Positions 52,171-60,636 of a stretch of DNA of 64,000 nucleotides are shown one piece after another. Position 1 is the stretch's first letter. Every line of letters starts with the position of its first letter. The stretch is taken from NCBI GenBank assembly GCA_016342355.1, contig JAEINP010000024.1, positions 1 through 64,000 on the forward strand, given 5' to 3'. Below the pieces are notes generated by a model. That model ran no database searches. It had not been told where the DNA came from and saw only the letters and a program-made list of their open reading frames with translations. Both the position numbers and the translations under genes were made by a program. This DNA is from Desulfatibacillum sp. GTDB taxonomy: Bacteria > Desulfobacterota > Desulfobacteria > Desulfobacterales > Desulfatibacillaceae.

Positions 52171-52240
52171 AGGGTGGCCCAGGGAGCGTCCTTTGCTACC
52201 TGGGTGCTTTAGCACAGTTTTTTTAAGGCGGGACGTTTTG
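52171..52240 (+). repeat. Terminator-like repeat, copy B
   Basis: CCCAGG and CCTGGG arms, then a perfect GTGC-TTTA-GCAC hairpin and seven T. Same order of parts as copy A, 267 bases upstream. Confidence 0.7.
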
Positions 52241-52297
52241 CGGGAGCAGGAAGATGCCTTCTTCTGCGTCCTGAAATAATACGGATTTCACCCGCAC

Positions 52298-52328
52298 GCC
52301 GGGAATCGGGTTTTTCCCGAACCCCGGC
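52298..52328. other. Strong stem-loop in non-coding interval
   Basis: GCCGGG-AA-TCGGG pairs with CCCGA-AC-CCCGGC around a TTTTT loop: 11 pairs with one internal loop. No T tract follows. Confidence 0.55.
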
Positions 52329-52482
52329 ATTGGGCAGGATCTTTGACATTCGAATATTTAAATACGGTGAAATAAAACAGTTGGGGACGGGGCCGTGTGG
52401 TAGCGCGCGCCCGCACATTTTTTCCTCTGGACCGTGGCAGATAGGCGGCCGGGATTGTCCGCAAAAAGCCTGATCTTAAAAA

Positions 52483-52962
52483 TCAATAATCCCCTCTGCC
52501 TTTGTCTTTTTTGATGCGGTCCATTTCCCTTTCGCCTTCGCGCCTTTTGATGTCGTGCCGCTTGTCATAGTTTTTCTTGCCCCGGGCCAGGGCCAGGGTG
52601 ACCTTGGCCTTGCCCTTGGAAAAATAGACTTCCAGGGGAATGAGCGAAAAGCCCTTTTCCTGGATTTTTCCCGTAAGGCGTTTGATTTCATGGGCGTGCA
52701 TGAGGAGCTTGCGGACCCTCAGGGGCTCGTGGTTGTTGAAATAGGCAAAGGGATACTCGCCGATATGGAACTGGTGGAGGTACATCTCTCCGTTCCGTAC
52801 ACGGGCGTAGGCGTCCTTTAGGTTGGCCCGGCCAATCCTCAGGGACTTGACTTCGGTCCCGGTCAGGACCATGCCCGCCTCAAAGCGGTCGTCAATATGG
52901 TAATCGTGCCGCGCCTTGCGGTTTTGGCAAACTAACTTGGTATGTTCAGGCCTGTTGGACAT
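52483..52962 (-). CDS. smpB: SsrA-binding protein SmpB
   Basis: The product is 159 aa. It has KLVCQNRKARHDYHIDDRFE, GMVLTGTEVKSLR, RANLKDAYARVRNGEMYL, and the C-terminal basic tail with KKNYDKRHDIKRREGERE, the typical SmpB blocks. It brings tmRNA to stalled ribosomes. The ATG is five bases beyond the enzyme I stop (GGGGAATAATGCC upstream), so it is the last gene of that unit. No tmRNA is seen in the window. Confidence 0.96.
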   Translation of the reverse strand: MSNRPEHTKLVCQNRKARHDYHIDDRFEAGMVLTGTEVKSLRIGRANLKDAYARVRNGEMYLHQFHIGEYPFAYFNNHEPLRVRKLLMHAHEIKRLTGKIQEKGFSLIPLEVYFSKGKAKVTLALARGKKNYDKRHDIKRREGEREMDRIKKDKGRGDY

Positions 52963-52966
52963 GGCA

Positions 52967-54787
52967 TTATTCCCCGTGATTGTTGGATGTTTGTTCCTGT
53001 TGTTCCTGATTGTCGCCCGACAGGAATAGGGGGTGCTGGAATACCAGGTCACCGTATGCGCCTTGAATCAGGTCCGCAATTTCGTCGGCTGTGGGGAGCT
53101 TCAAGGCTTCCTCCAGCAGGAGGCGGCACTGGCCGTGATCCAGGGTCCGGATGACGCTTTTCACCACGGGCACAGCCTGGGGGTTCATGGAAAACTCGTC
53201 AAAGTCCATGCCCATGAGCAGGGGGATGTTCAGGGGGTCAGCCGCCATTTCCCCGCACATGGCCATGCGGATTCCCCCTTCTTTGGCGATTTCGGAAACC
53301 CGCTTCACCATGCGCAAAACCGCCGGATGCAGGGGCTGAAACAAATGGGCCACGTTTTTATTGCCCCGGTCCACCGCCAGGGAGTACTGGATCAGGTCGT
53401 TGGTGCCGATGCTGAAAAAATCCACATGGGGCGCGAACATGTCCGCGATTATGGCGGCGGAGGGAATCTCTATCATGATGCCGGTTTCCACATCCTTGCC
53501 GTATTCAATGCCCTGGCTGTCCAGGTTCTTGCGGACTTCCCTCACGATTTGATTGACCGCAATGATTTCCTCCACGCTGGAGATCATGGGGAATAACAGG
53601 CGTATCTTGCCGTGGGACGCAGCCCGCAGGATGGCCCGCAACTGGGTCCGGAGAATCCCGGGATGGCGCATGCAAAAGCGGATGGCCCGCTGGCCCAGGG
53701 CCGGATTGTCCTCATGGGGGGCCATCAGGCCCTTGGCGACCTTTTCTCCGGCCACGTCCAGGGTCCGTATGGTGACCGGCTTGCCTTCCATCAGGTCCAC
53801 GGCGTCCTTGTAGTTTTCGTACAATTCCTCTTCCGTGGGCAGGTTTCTCCGGTTCATATACAAAAACTCGGTCCGGTACAGGCCGATGCCGTCAGCGCCC
53901 TTGTCCTTGACCGAAACCACCTCTTCCAACAGTTCGATATTGGCGCTCACGTCCGTGGTCCTGCCGTCCAGGGAGGTGGCGGGTTGGTGGCTGTTCTTGG
54001 AAATCTGTGTCAGGTGATTTTCATACCGGGCCTGGGCTTCGGAATACTCCACCAACGTGCTTTCGTCCGGATGGACCACCACCAGTCCGGCGATGCCGTC
54101 CACAATGATCACGTCTTCCGTGCGAATTTGGGTCGTGGCGTTTCCCAGGCCCAAAACCGCGGGAAGCTGGAGGTTGCGGGCTACAATTCCCGTATGGGAG
54201 GTGCGGCCTCCCCGGTCCGTGACAAAACCCTGGACCCACTCCACCCGAATCTGGCTGGCCTCGGCAGGGGACAAATCAGGCGCAACCAGAATCACCCGCT
54301 TATGGATGGTGTCAATGCCCTTGTCCTCGTCGCCCACCAGATTGCGCATGACGCGCTCCGCCACATGGTAGATGTCGCTGGAACGGTCCCGGATGTACTC
54401 ATCTTCAATTTTATTGAAATTATGGGTCAGCCGGTCCACAGTGATTTTCAAAGCCCATTCCGCGTTGACCCGTTTCTTTTTGATGGTGTCCATGGTGAAG
54501 GTGAAAAACATCTTGTCTCTTAATACGGCAAGATGGGACTCCAGAATAAAGGCCTGCTGGGCCGAGTCCTCCTGCATTTTCTTTATAAGGAAAGAAATTT
54601 CCTTCTCGGCTTTTTTAACCGCCTTGCGCATCCGGCTGCACTCGTCCGTAATGTCTCCCCTCTCCACTGCGTATTTTCGCACCACTTCCTTGGAATTGGT
54701 GCCCACAAGATAAGCCAGACCTATGCAAATGCCAGGAGCGGCGGGGATTCCTTGGAGCGTGATTTGTCTTTTTTCAGATTTTGGCAT
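52967..54787 (-). CDS. ptsI: PTS enzyme I (PEP-protein phosphotransferase)
   Basis: The product is 606 aa. Residues 1-150 form the HPr-binding part; the phospho-histidine is His198 in DRGGRTSHTGIVAR. The C-terminal PEP-binding barrel has GIGLYRTEFLYMNR, IGTNDLIQYSLAVDRGN and RMAMCGEMAADP (catalytic Cys). It passes phosphate from PEP to HPr. The small HPr gene is just upstream; no sugar EII is in the window, so a regulatory PTS role is favoured. smpB follows. Confidence 0.95.
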   Translation of the reverse strand: MPKSEKRQITLQGIPAAPGICIGLAYLVGTNSKEVVRKYAVERGDITDECSRMRKAVKKAEKEISFLIKKMQEDSAQQAFILESHLAVLRDKMFFTFTMDTIKKKRVNAEWALKITVDRLTHNFNKIEDEYIRDRSSDIYHVAERVMRNLVGDEDKGIDTIHKRVILVAPDLSPAEASQIRVEWVQGFVTDRGGRTSHTGIVARNLQLPAVLGLGNATTQIRTEDVIIVDGIAGLVVVHPDESTLVEYSEAQARYENHLTQISKNSHQPATSLDGRTTDVSANIELLEEVVSVKDKGADGIGLYRTEFLYMNRRNLPTEEELYENYKDAVDLMEGKPVTIRTLDVAGEKVAKGLMAPHEDNPALGQRAIRFCMRHPGILRTQLRAILRAASHGKIRLLFPMISSVEEIIAVNQIVREVRKNLDSQGIEYGKDVETGIMIEIPSAAIIADMFAPHVDFFSIGTNDLIQYSLAVDRGNKNVAHLFQPLHPAVLRMVKRVSEIAKEGGIRMAMCGEMAADPLNIPLLMGMDFDEFSMNPQAVPVVKSVIRTLDHGQCRLLLEEALKLPTADEIADLIQGAYGDLVFQHPLFLSGDNQEQQEQTSNNHGE

Positions 54788-54867
54788 GGCTGATTTTTAT
54801 ATTGTTTGATTTTTATCGGCCCGGGGAGGTTTTACTGCAACAGAGTCGGGCCATGGGCTCTGCCAAC

Positions 54868-55140
54868 CTAATCTTCTCCGAATCCGTCCTGGACCAGGGC
54901 GGCCAGCTCGTCCAGGATATCCTGATCCACGGTTTCCTGGATGGCAATGGAAATTTCCATGCCCTGGGCGGCGTGGGGGGCCAACATGAGCATATCCAGG
55001 ATGTCTGTGGCGTCGGCGGTGTTTCCGTTGGCGCTTAAAAAAACGGGCCCTTTGGCCTTGGATGCGGTTTTGGCCACAAGGGCCGCGCACCGGGCATGGA
55101 GTCCCAGTTCATTTTGGATAGTCAGCTTGATTTCCTGCAT
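54868..55140 (-). CDS. HPr phosphocarrier protein with Asp at position 46
   Basis: The product is 90 aa. His15 in ELGLHARCAALV is the enzyme I target. At position 46, the usual HPr kinase serine, the sequence reads DATDILDM, so the residue is Asp. That is a natural mimic of the seryl-phosphate form. The residue after Arg17 is Cys instead of Pro. It carries phosphate between enzyme I and acceptors. It lies 80 bases upstream of ptsI on the same strand. The other HPr-like domain in the window (32583-33890) keeps Ser at this position. Confidence 0.9.
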   Translation of the reverse strand: MQEIKLTIQNELGLHARCAALVAKTASKAKGPVFLSANGNTADATDILDMLMLAPHAAQGMEISIAIQETVDQDILDELAALVQDGFGED

Positions 55141-55484
55141 AGATCCTGCGTCCGCCTGTTCCGCCCCTGATTAATCGGCATTCAAAACATTATAAATTAA
55201 CACCGATCCCGCCCCTTGTCAAACCGGAAGACACATGCAAAAACCGCCGGGAGTAGCGGCTCCAGCATACTTCCTGATAAGGAACGATTATCCATAGACT
55301 GTGCGTCAATCGGGCTTGATATCCATGGGGGTAATCGGAAGCATTGGGTTTGCGCTTGATATCTTTTTGTCGTGTGATAATGCGGCCTCCGCAAATTGGC
55401 ATAATATTCGAAGCGAGTCCCCACGACAAAAAAGCAGATCCTTTATATTTTGTCGCCGATAGGATTGCATTGTTTTTGGTTCAA
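55141..55484. other. Intergenic interval between HPr and membrane gene
   Basis: No gene is seen. On the minus strand TTGACA (55217-55222) lies upstream of HPr, with TAATTT 17 bp on and TATAAT a few bases beyond, a plausible HPr/enzyme I promoter. The rest has nothing recognisable. Confidence 0.5.
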
Positions 55485-56189
55485 CTACCCCGGCGCCTTA
55501 TCCCGGCCAAAAACAGGCAAAGCAGTGGCCAGCAGCCACACAATATTGCCCGAAACCCCCCAGGCCATGGGTAGGGACAAGGGCATGCCAATGCTTTTTA
55601 AAACCGGGCGGGTGTAATACCAGACATCGTGCTGCACGCATACATACTCCCCAAAAAAGCCTCCGGCAGCCACGGCCACGAACAGCCAGATATTGATGGG
55701 TTTGCGTGAGAAAGCCACCACAATCAGGAAAAAGCCCAGGAGAATCCAGGCGATCATGTTTTTGAGGTAAAAGGAGGTAAAGGCCACATAAGCCAGGATG
55801 ACCGCACCCCAAAACACCAACAGACCAACCCGCAGGGCCTTGGGGCATTTGTCCAAAAGCTCCAGGATATACGTGGACACTTCCCACAGGTTGATGACCA
55901 GCATGGGCCAGATAAAGGGAATCCACATGGGCAGGTTAAAGGCCGTGGGATACTTGTACACCCACAGATTGGACCGGCAGCAGAGGTATTCCCCCAGAGT
56001 GCCCAACAAAATGGCGTACAAGGCCAGGGAGAATTTGAAGCGGCTGGGCCGATACGCCACAGTAACGAAGAACAAAGCCCCGGAAGTCAGGGCTAAAGCC
56101 GCGTTGTGGGGAAACAGCCAGCAGATGAAAAACAGGGAAACCACTGGAATGGAAAACGGAACCACAAAACGGCCTATAAAGTCTCGCAA
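55485..56189 (-). CDS. Membrane protein with an internal duplication
   Basis: The product is 234 aa with about seven transmembrane helices. Two halves resemble each other: GTLGEYLCCRSNLWVYKYPT with NLPMWIPFIW in the first, and GFFGEYVCVQHDVWYYTRPV with GMPLSLPMAW in the second. I recognise no family; carotenoid-biosynthesis-type and DUF2878-like membrane proteins have similar size. It lies downstream of the pyrK-like gene by 69 bases. Confidence 0.75.
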   Translation of the reverse strand: MRDFIGRFVVPFSIPVVSLFFICWLFPHNAALALTSGALFFVTVAYRPSRFKFSLALYAILLGTLGEYLCCRSNLWVYKYPTAFNLPMWIPFIWPMLVINLWEVSTYILELLDKCPKALRVGLLVFWGAVILAYVAFTSFYLKNMIAWILLGFFLIVVAFSRKPINIWLFVAVAAGGFFGEYVCVQHDVWYYTRPVLKSIGMPLSLPMAWGVSGNIVWLLATALPVFGRDKAPG

Positions 56190-56257
56190 ATCCCCCCTCC
56201 TTCCAATAATAAATGCCCATCAATGCCGCTCAATAAAGATCTTGCGCCGCCCTCAAT

Positions 56258-57058
56258 CTAACTCCACAACAGTCTGGCGTCCAGCACCGGTCCGTCCATA
56301 CATGCATGCAGATGCTTGGCCTGGTCCTCCCTCTTAGGCAGGGCGCAACCCAAACAGGCCCCCATACCGCAGGCCATGGAGGCTTCCACCGAGACTTGGC
56401 ATAAGACATCCCGCTCCCTGGCCATGGTTGCCACGGCCTTGAGCATGGGCATGGGGCCGCAGGTGAATATCTGCCGTAACGCGTCCCCATCCAGCGCCCT
56501 ATCCAGGAGAGTGGTGACAAATCCCTTGGCGCCCAGGCTGCCATCCTCTGTTGCAACCTGCACTTCCAGGCCGATTTCCTCAAAAATTTCCTGACATTGC
56601 ACATCCTTGGCGGATCTTGCGCCAAGCAAAACCTTGCAGGACGCTGGCCCGAATTCCTGGGCCAGATACCGGGCCAGAAAGACCATGGGCGCCACGCCAA
56701 TGCCCCCGGCTACCAGCAGGCATTCCCGGGTGTCAGTTTCCAACGAAAAACCCTTGCCCAAAGGCCCCAGAACCTGCACGGTGTCGCCGGGTTTTTTGCG
56801 GGATAAAATTTCCGTGCCCTCGCCCACTTTGACGTATAAAACAACCAGAATCCAGTTGCCGTCCGGTCCTTCCTTCACATCATGGACGCAAAAAGGCCTG
56901 CGTAACAGGGGCTGGAGCGACGCCCCGGGGCTTACCATGACAAACTGACCGGGCGCCGAGGCGCAGGCAATATCGTTGGCCGCCAGTTCCATGCGGAAAT
57001 ATCCTGGCCGGACTTCCCTGTTTTCCAGAACGGAAGCGGTGGTTTCAAATAGTTTCAA
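56258..57058 (-). CDS. Dihydroorotate dehydrogenase electron-transfer subunit-like (PyrK)
   Basis: The product is 266 aa. The FAD part has LLRRPFCVHDV and the NAD part LLVAGGIGVAPMVFLARYL. The C-terminal 2Fe-2S cluster motif is CGMGACLGCALP with a last Cys in HLHACMDGPVLD. PyrK passes electrons from PyrD to NAD. No pyrD gene is adjacent; the next genes are a laccase-domain gene upstream and a membrane protein downstream, so it may serve another dehydrogenase. Confidence 0.9.
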   Translation of the reverse strand: MKLFETTASVLENREVRPGYFRMELAANDIACASAPGQFVMVSPGASLQPLLRRPFCVHDVKEGPDGNWILVVLYVKVGEGTEILSRKKPGDTVQVLGPLGKGFSLETDTRECLLVAGGIGVAPMVFLARYLAQEFGPASCKVLLGARSAKDVQCQEIFEEIGLEVQVATEDGSLGAKGFVTTLLDRALDGDALRQIFTCGPMPMLKAVATMARERDVLCQVSVEASMACGMGACLGCALPKREDQAKHLHACMDGPVLDARLLWS

Positions 57059-57116
57059 GGCGTTTCTCCCTTTTGATATGGTGCCCGAATCTTAACAGAA
57101 CCAGGGATTGAAGTCA

Positions 57117-57893
57117 TCATCCTTTTAACCCGATAACCGCAGCGAATCGACCGGCGGCGCGGTTCGCCCTGTACGAGAAAAAATCCCCGGACAGACATTT
57201 GGTGCAAATTCCCGCGCAGGAAATATTCTTTTCAGCCAGACCAGCCGCCGTTAACTGATCGCGTGTGATGGCCCAAAAATCAAAATGATCCTTGTCGTCT
57301 TTATAAGGCCAAAACTCTTCCGGGATCTCTCTTTGATAATGGACGAATTCGGCGCAGCAAGGACCCAATGACGGCCCAATGCCCGCCACAATCCTGCCCG
57401 GATCAGATCCGAAAACCTTGCCCATGGCCTCCACCGCAGCTCCGGCGATATTCTGCAAACTTCCCCGCCAGCCGCTATGCACCGCCCCAACCACCCGGTT
57501 TTCCGGGTCATATAATAAAATGGGTTGGCAGTCAGCCACGGCAACCGCGCAAAACACGCCGGGCAGGTTGGTTACAATGGCGTCGGCTTCCAATCCGGTT
57601 TGCCACAGGGTGTCTTTGCCCTGATCCATGCTGGAGTCCAGCACGGCGATTTTTTTTCCGTGCACCTGCCGGACAAAGGCCAGACGCCGGGCGTTCATGG
57701 CCCGAGCCATGATAATCCGGTTTTCCCGGACGTTTTCAGGTAAGTCGCCCACGGCGGCGCCAACGTTCAGGGAAGCCAGATCCCCATGGCTCACGCCCCC
57801 GTGGCGGGTAAACACGCCGTGATCGATTTCTTCAAACCGGTTCAAGGCCGGAAAGCACAGTAAACGGGTGGAATCCTTACCAGGAATCAGCAT
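57117..57893 (-). CDS. Laccase-domain protein (PgeF/YfiH family)
   Basis: The product is 258 aa. Motifs are GVFTRHGGVSHGDLASLN, VRQVHGKKIAVL, VAVADCQPILLYDP, AVHSGWRGSLQNIAG and GIGPSLGPCCAEF, the His/Cys metal site of the family. PgeF removes wrong peptidoglycan-derived dipeptides; related proteins act on purine nucleosides. The start at 57893 overlaps the region just after the rfaE2 stop. Confidence 0.92.
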   Translation of the reverse strand: MLIPGKDSTRLLCFPALNRFEEIDHGVFTRHGGVSHGDLASLNVGAAVGDLPENVRENRIIMARAMNARRLAFVRQVHGKKIAVLDSSMDQGKDTLWQTGLEADAIVTNLPGVFCAVAVADCQPILLYDPENRVVGAVHSGWRGSLQNIAGAAVEAMGKVFGSDPGRIVAGIGPSLGPCCAEFVHYQREIPEEFWPYKDDKDHFDFWAITRDQLTAAGLAEKNISCAGICTKCLSGDFFSYRANRAAGRFAAVIGLKG

Positions 57894-57897
57894 GATA

Positions 57898-58374
57898 TCA
57901 ACCCCGCTCCAACACCCGTTGGATGATGTTGGTGGTGGACGCGCCCTGAGCCAATTCCACCCGCACAACTTTGCCGCCCGCCGCCTTGACTTCCTTTGCA
58001 CCAATGATCTGGTCCTCGGGCCAGTCCGCGCCCTTGACCATCACCTGGGGCATGACGGCCTTGATCAGGTTCAGGGGATCGGGCTCGTCAAAGATAGCGA
58101 CAAAATCCACGGATTCCAGGGCAGCCAACACCTCGGCCCGCTCCTCCTCAGGAACAATGGGCCGTTTGGGTCCCTTGATTTCCCGGACCGACCTGTCCGA
58201 GTTCAGGCCCACCGCCAGCAGATCGCCATGGCGTTTGGCCTCGGCCAGATACCGCACATGGCCCACATGGAGGATGTCAAAGCATCCGTTGGTGAAAACC
58301 ACGGTCTTGCCTTGGGCTTTGGCGTCATCCACAGCCCGGGCCAGTTCATCCTGCGTCAATATTTTCGAGATCAT
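57898..58374 (-). CDS. rfaE2: D-glycero-beta-D-manno-heptose 1-phosphate adenylyltransferase
   Basis: The product is 158 aa. It contains TNGCFDILHVGHVRYLAEAK, the HxGH nucleotidyltransferase motif, and the RfaE-type VEIIxxxxRPIVPEEERAE-like segment (GPKRPIVPEEERAEVLAALE). It makes ADP-heptose for LPS core. It is the stand-alone domain (not fused to the kinase). It overlaps the nitrilase-family stop region by 29 bases and is followed by the laccase-domain gene. Supports a Gram-negative envelope. Confidence 0.94.
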   Translation of the reverse strand: MISKILTQDELARAVDDAKAQGKTVVFTNGCFDILHVGHVRYLAEAKRHGDLLAVGLNSDRSVREIKGPKRPIVPEEERAEVLAALESVDFVAIFDEPDPLNLIKAVMPQVMVKGADWPEDQIIGAKEVKAAGGKVVRVELAQGASTTNIIQRVLERG

Positions 58375-59146
58375 ACGCCTCCGGACTTCTATGTTCCAGA
58401 CAGGGAATCCGTTTGCGGAAATCCTGCACCTCGTTCAAATTCAGGGTCGCCGTGGCCAAAGATTCCCCGCTTCCTGCGCGGGTCAGTATCTCGCCCCAGG
58501 GGGAAATAATGGCGGAGTGGCCTCCGTACATCAAATCCGGGTCCTGGCCGCACCGATTGCAGGCCAATACAAAAACCTGGTTCTCCACAGCCCGGGCTTG
58601 CAACAGCACATCCCAGTGGGCAATCCGGACCTCGGGCCATTGGGCCGAAACCAGCAGCAAGGTGGCTCCGGCAAGCACCAAGGCCCTGCTTTGCTCGGGA
58701 AACCGCAAATCATAACAGGTGAGCAGCCCGGCCTTGCCCCAGGGCGTATCCACCATGACGGATTGCTTGCCCGGCGCGAATACTCCCTCTCCCGCCGGAA
58801 TAAAACGATGCACTTTCCGGTACCCGGCCCGTACTTTTCCCAGGGTGTCGATGAAATAATGGGTGTTGTATATCCCCTCGGGAGCCATTTCCGGCAGGGC
58901 GCCCGAAATGGCCAGGCCCAGTTCCCAGGCCAGATCGCTCAACCGCTCCAGGATCTGGGGTGTGTCCAGGGCATGGCTCTCCAGGCCTGTATAGTCAAAT
59001 CCGCACGACCACATTTCCGGCAGCAAGGCCAGCTTCACCCCACGGGAAGCCAGTTCCCGCAAGGATTGCTCCCCATGATCCAGGTTGTTTGCAGGATCGC
59101 CCAGCTTCACATCAAATTGTATCAGCCCTGCTTTAAGTTGAGACAC
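58346..59146 (-). CDS. Nitrilase-superfamily carbon-nitrogen hydrolase
   Basis: The product is 266 aa. The catalytic Glu-Lys-Cys triad is in LALLPEMWSCG, YRKVHRF and LLTCYDLRFPE. The ending YDLRFPEQSR type fits omega-amidase/Nit2-like and related branches. It hydrolyses an amide or nitrile; substrate unclear. It starts 21 bases after the comF stop and overlaps rfaE2 at its 3' end. Confidence 0.9.
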   Translation of the reverse strand: MSQLKAGLIQFDVKLGDPANNLDHGEQSLRELASRGVKLALLPEMWSCGFDYTGLESHALDTPQILERLSDLAWELGLAISGALPEMAPEGIYNTHYFIDTLGKVRAGYRKVHRFIPAGEGVFAPGKQSVMVDTPWGKAGLLTCYDLRFPEQSRALVLAGATLLLVSAQWPEVRIAHWDVLLQARAVENQVFVLACNRCGQDPDLMYGGHSAIISPWGEILTRAGSGESLATATLNLNEVQDFRKRIPCLEHRSPEAYDLENIDAG

Positions 59147-59167
59147 GCATTATCCCCTTGTTTCCGG

Positions 59168-59926
59168 CTATCGCACCACCACGGCCAAGGTCAGAACATC
59201 CACATTTTCAGCCCCGGCCTTCAAGAGCACCTTGGCGCATTCATTGGCCGTGGCGCCCGTGGTGAACACGTCGTCTATGAGCAGAACCCTTTTATCACGG
59301 ATCAGCTCCGGTTGCGTCACCGAAAAAGCACCCCGGATATTCCTGGCCCGTTCCCTTGCTTTCAGTCCGGCCTGGGACCGGGTCATGCGTACCCGGCTTA
59401 ACACGCAATCCGCAACCGGCGGCAAGGTTCCGTTCCCGTTTCTCCAGTTTCTTACCAGAACCAGGGACTGGTTAAAACCCCTTTGCCGCAGCCTTTTTGC
59501 ATGGAGCGGCACGGGCACGGCGATGTCCGCGCCGCCAGGACCGAAATGATCCAGGTATGCCTGTTCCAACATTTTTCCCATGGGCTTTGCCAGGGAGGTT
59601 TTCCGGTTGTACTTGAGGCGATGGATGGATGTGCGCAAGGGACCGTCATACACCCCGGCGGCCCTGGCCCTCCCAAAACGGTTTTTCTTTTCCAGGCATC
59701 CCCCGCACACATGGTCCGGCCCTTCGGGCGAGACAAAAGGCATACCGCATTGCAGACACAATGGCGAGGCCACTGGTTCAAAGTCCTCACAACAATCAGG
59801 GCATAAAAAGGGCAGGGTAGGGGAGGGCAGGGCCTTGGGAATGATGTCCCCGCAGGCCGCGCACTTTCCCGGGTATAGGGCGTCCAGGATGGCGTTCTTC
59901 CAAATTTTGGCGGCTTGAATAAACAT
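59168..59926 (-). CDS. ComF family phosphoribosyltransferase-like protein
   Basis: The product is 252 aa. An N-terminal zinc-binding part has CAACGDIIP and CLQCGMPF, then VCGGCLEKK. The C-terminal phosphoribosyltransferase loop reads RVLLIDDVFTTGATANECA. ComF proteins act in DNA uptake in competent bacteria; here the role is unproven. It lies between the isoprenylcysteine-methyltransferase-like gene and the nitrilase-family gene. Confidence 0.93.
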   Translation of the reverse strand: MFIQAAKIWKNAILDALYPGKCAACGDIIPKALPSPTLPFLCPDCCEDFEPVASPLCLQCGMPFVSPEGPDHVCGGCLEKKNRFGRARAAGVYDGPLRTSIHRLKYNRKTSLAKPMGKMLEQAYLDHFGPGGADIAVPVPLHAKRLRQRGFNQSLVLVRNWRNGNGTLPPVADCVLSRVRMTRSQAGLKARERARNIRGAFSVTQPELIRDKRVLLIDDVFTTGATANECAKVLLKAGAENVDVLTLAVVVR

Positions 59927-59955
59927 GGCTCCCGGCTAATGATGGAATTTCCGTA

Positions 59956-60603
59956 TTACCAGACAAAGGGAATCAACCGCTTTTTTCCTTCGCAGAAATC
60001 GACGTATCCATCCAGTGGGGAAAGGGCGGCCTCCTCCACTCCAATCCGGGACACAATACTGGCAATCAGCAAGACCAAAAAGAACAGGCCCGGCAGGTTT
60101 CCAAAAAACATCACCACGCCCACATGGGCAAGGATCATTCCCGAATACGCCGGATGACGCACAAACCGGTACGGGCCGCTTTGGATAATCCGGTGTTCCC
60201 CCTGTATGCGAACTCTATGGGAGTAAAAGGAGCCCAATTCCCGGACCGCCCATTGGCGAAAAAACACCCCGGCAACAAAGAGCAGTGGCCCAAAAATTAT
60301 TCGAATGTCCATTCCGCTCCACAAGGAGCTGAACCCCAAAGCCGACAGAATCACCCCGCCCTGGGATAAGGCGTACCATTCCAGGGAGCCTTTGTCCTGC
60401 TCGGTCCTGCCGGCCTTTTTATCGCGCAAGGATATGCGGGTTTCGCGGACGAGCCATGCCACATACCCGGCTGCCATGAGCAACCCCGCCGCCAGGGGAG
60501 GCCCGTTCCATTGCCTGAATTTTAAGATGGAAAAAATGCATATGCCCAGGATCAACATTCCGGACATGAGAATGGGAAACAGGCCTTGCAGGTCCTTTGG
60601 CAT
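59956..60603 (-). CDS. Isoprenylcysteine carboxyl methyltransferase-like membrane protein
   Basis: The product is 215 aa with about six helices. The ICMT/PEMT catalytic block is GPYRFVRHPAYSGMIL and FEGKKRLIPF near the end. Such bacterial proteins methylate small molecules or lipids with SAM at the membrane. Follows the hybrid kinase by 33 bases; function unknown here. Confidence 0.88.
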   Translation of the reverse strand: MPKDLQGLFPILMSGMLILGICIFSILKFRQWNGPPLAAGLLMAAGYVAWLVRETRISLRDKKAGRTEQDKGSLEWYALSQGGVILSALGFSSLWSGMDIRIIFGPLLFVAGVFFRQWAVRELGSFYSHRVRIQGEHRIIQSGPYRFVRHPAYSGMILAHVGVVMFFGNLPGLFFLVLLIASIVSRIGVEEAALSPLDGYVDFCEGKKRLIPFVW

Positions 60604-60636
60604 TGTATGCTCCCAGGCCGGGCAGGTATGTGTCTG

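Larger units (their letters stand above)
51300..52482. other. Non-coding hairpin-rich interval
   Basis: No credible gene is seen in 1.2 kb. It contains four tandem 10-bp units (CGGGAATGAC type, 51557-51592), a repeated terminator-like element (two copies), a perfect 9-bp stem-loop (52089-52115) and a strong stem-loop at 52298-52328. It separates the sigma-54 regulator from smpB. I looked for tmRNA features and found none. Confidence 0.6.

Noticed and set aside
51300-52482. Possible tmRNA gene next to smpB
   Set aside because: No tRNA-like ends, tag frame or conserved tmRNA stems could be found on either strand.
53612-54523. Plus-strand open frame of 303 codons
   Set aside because: Antisense to PTS enzyme I, which has all its catalytic motifs.
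57971-59401. Plus-strand open frame of 476 codons
   Set aside because: Antisense to rfaE2, the nitrilase-family gene and comF, each with clear motifs on the minus strand.
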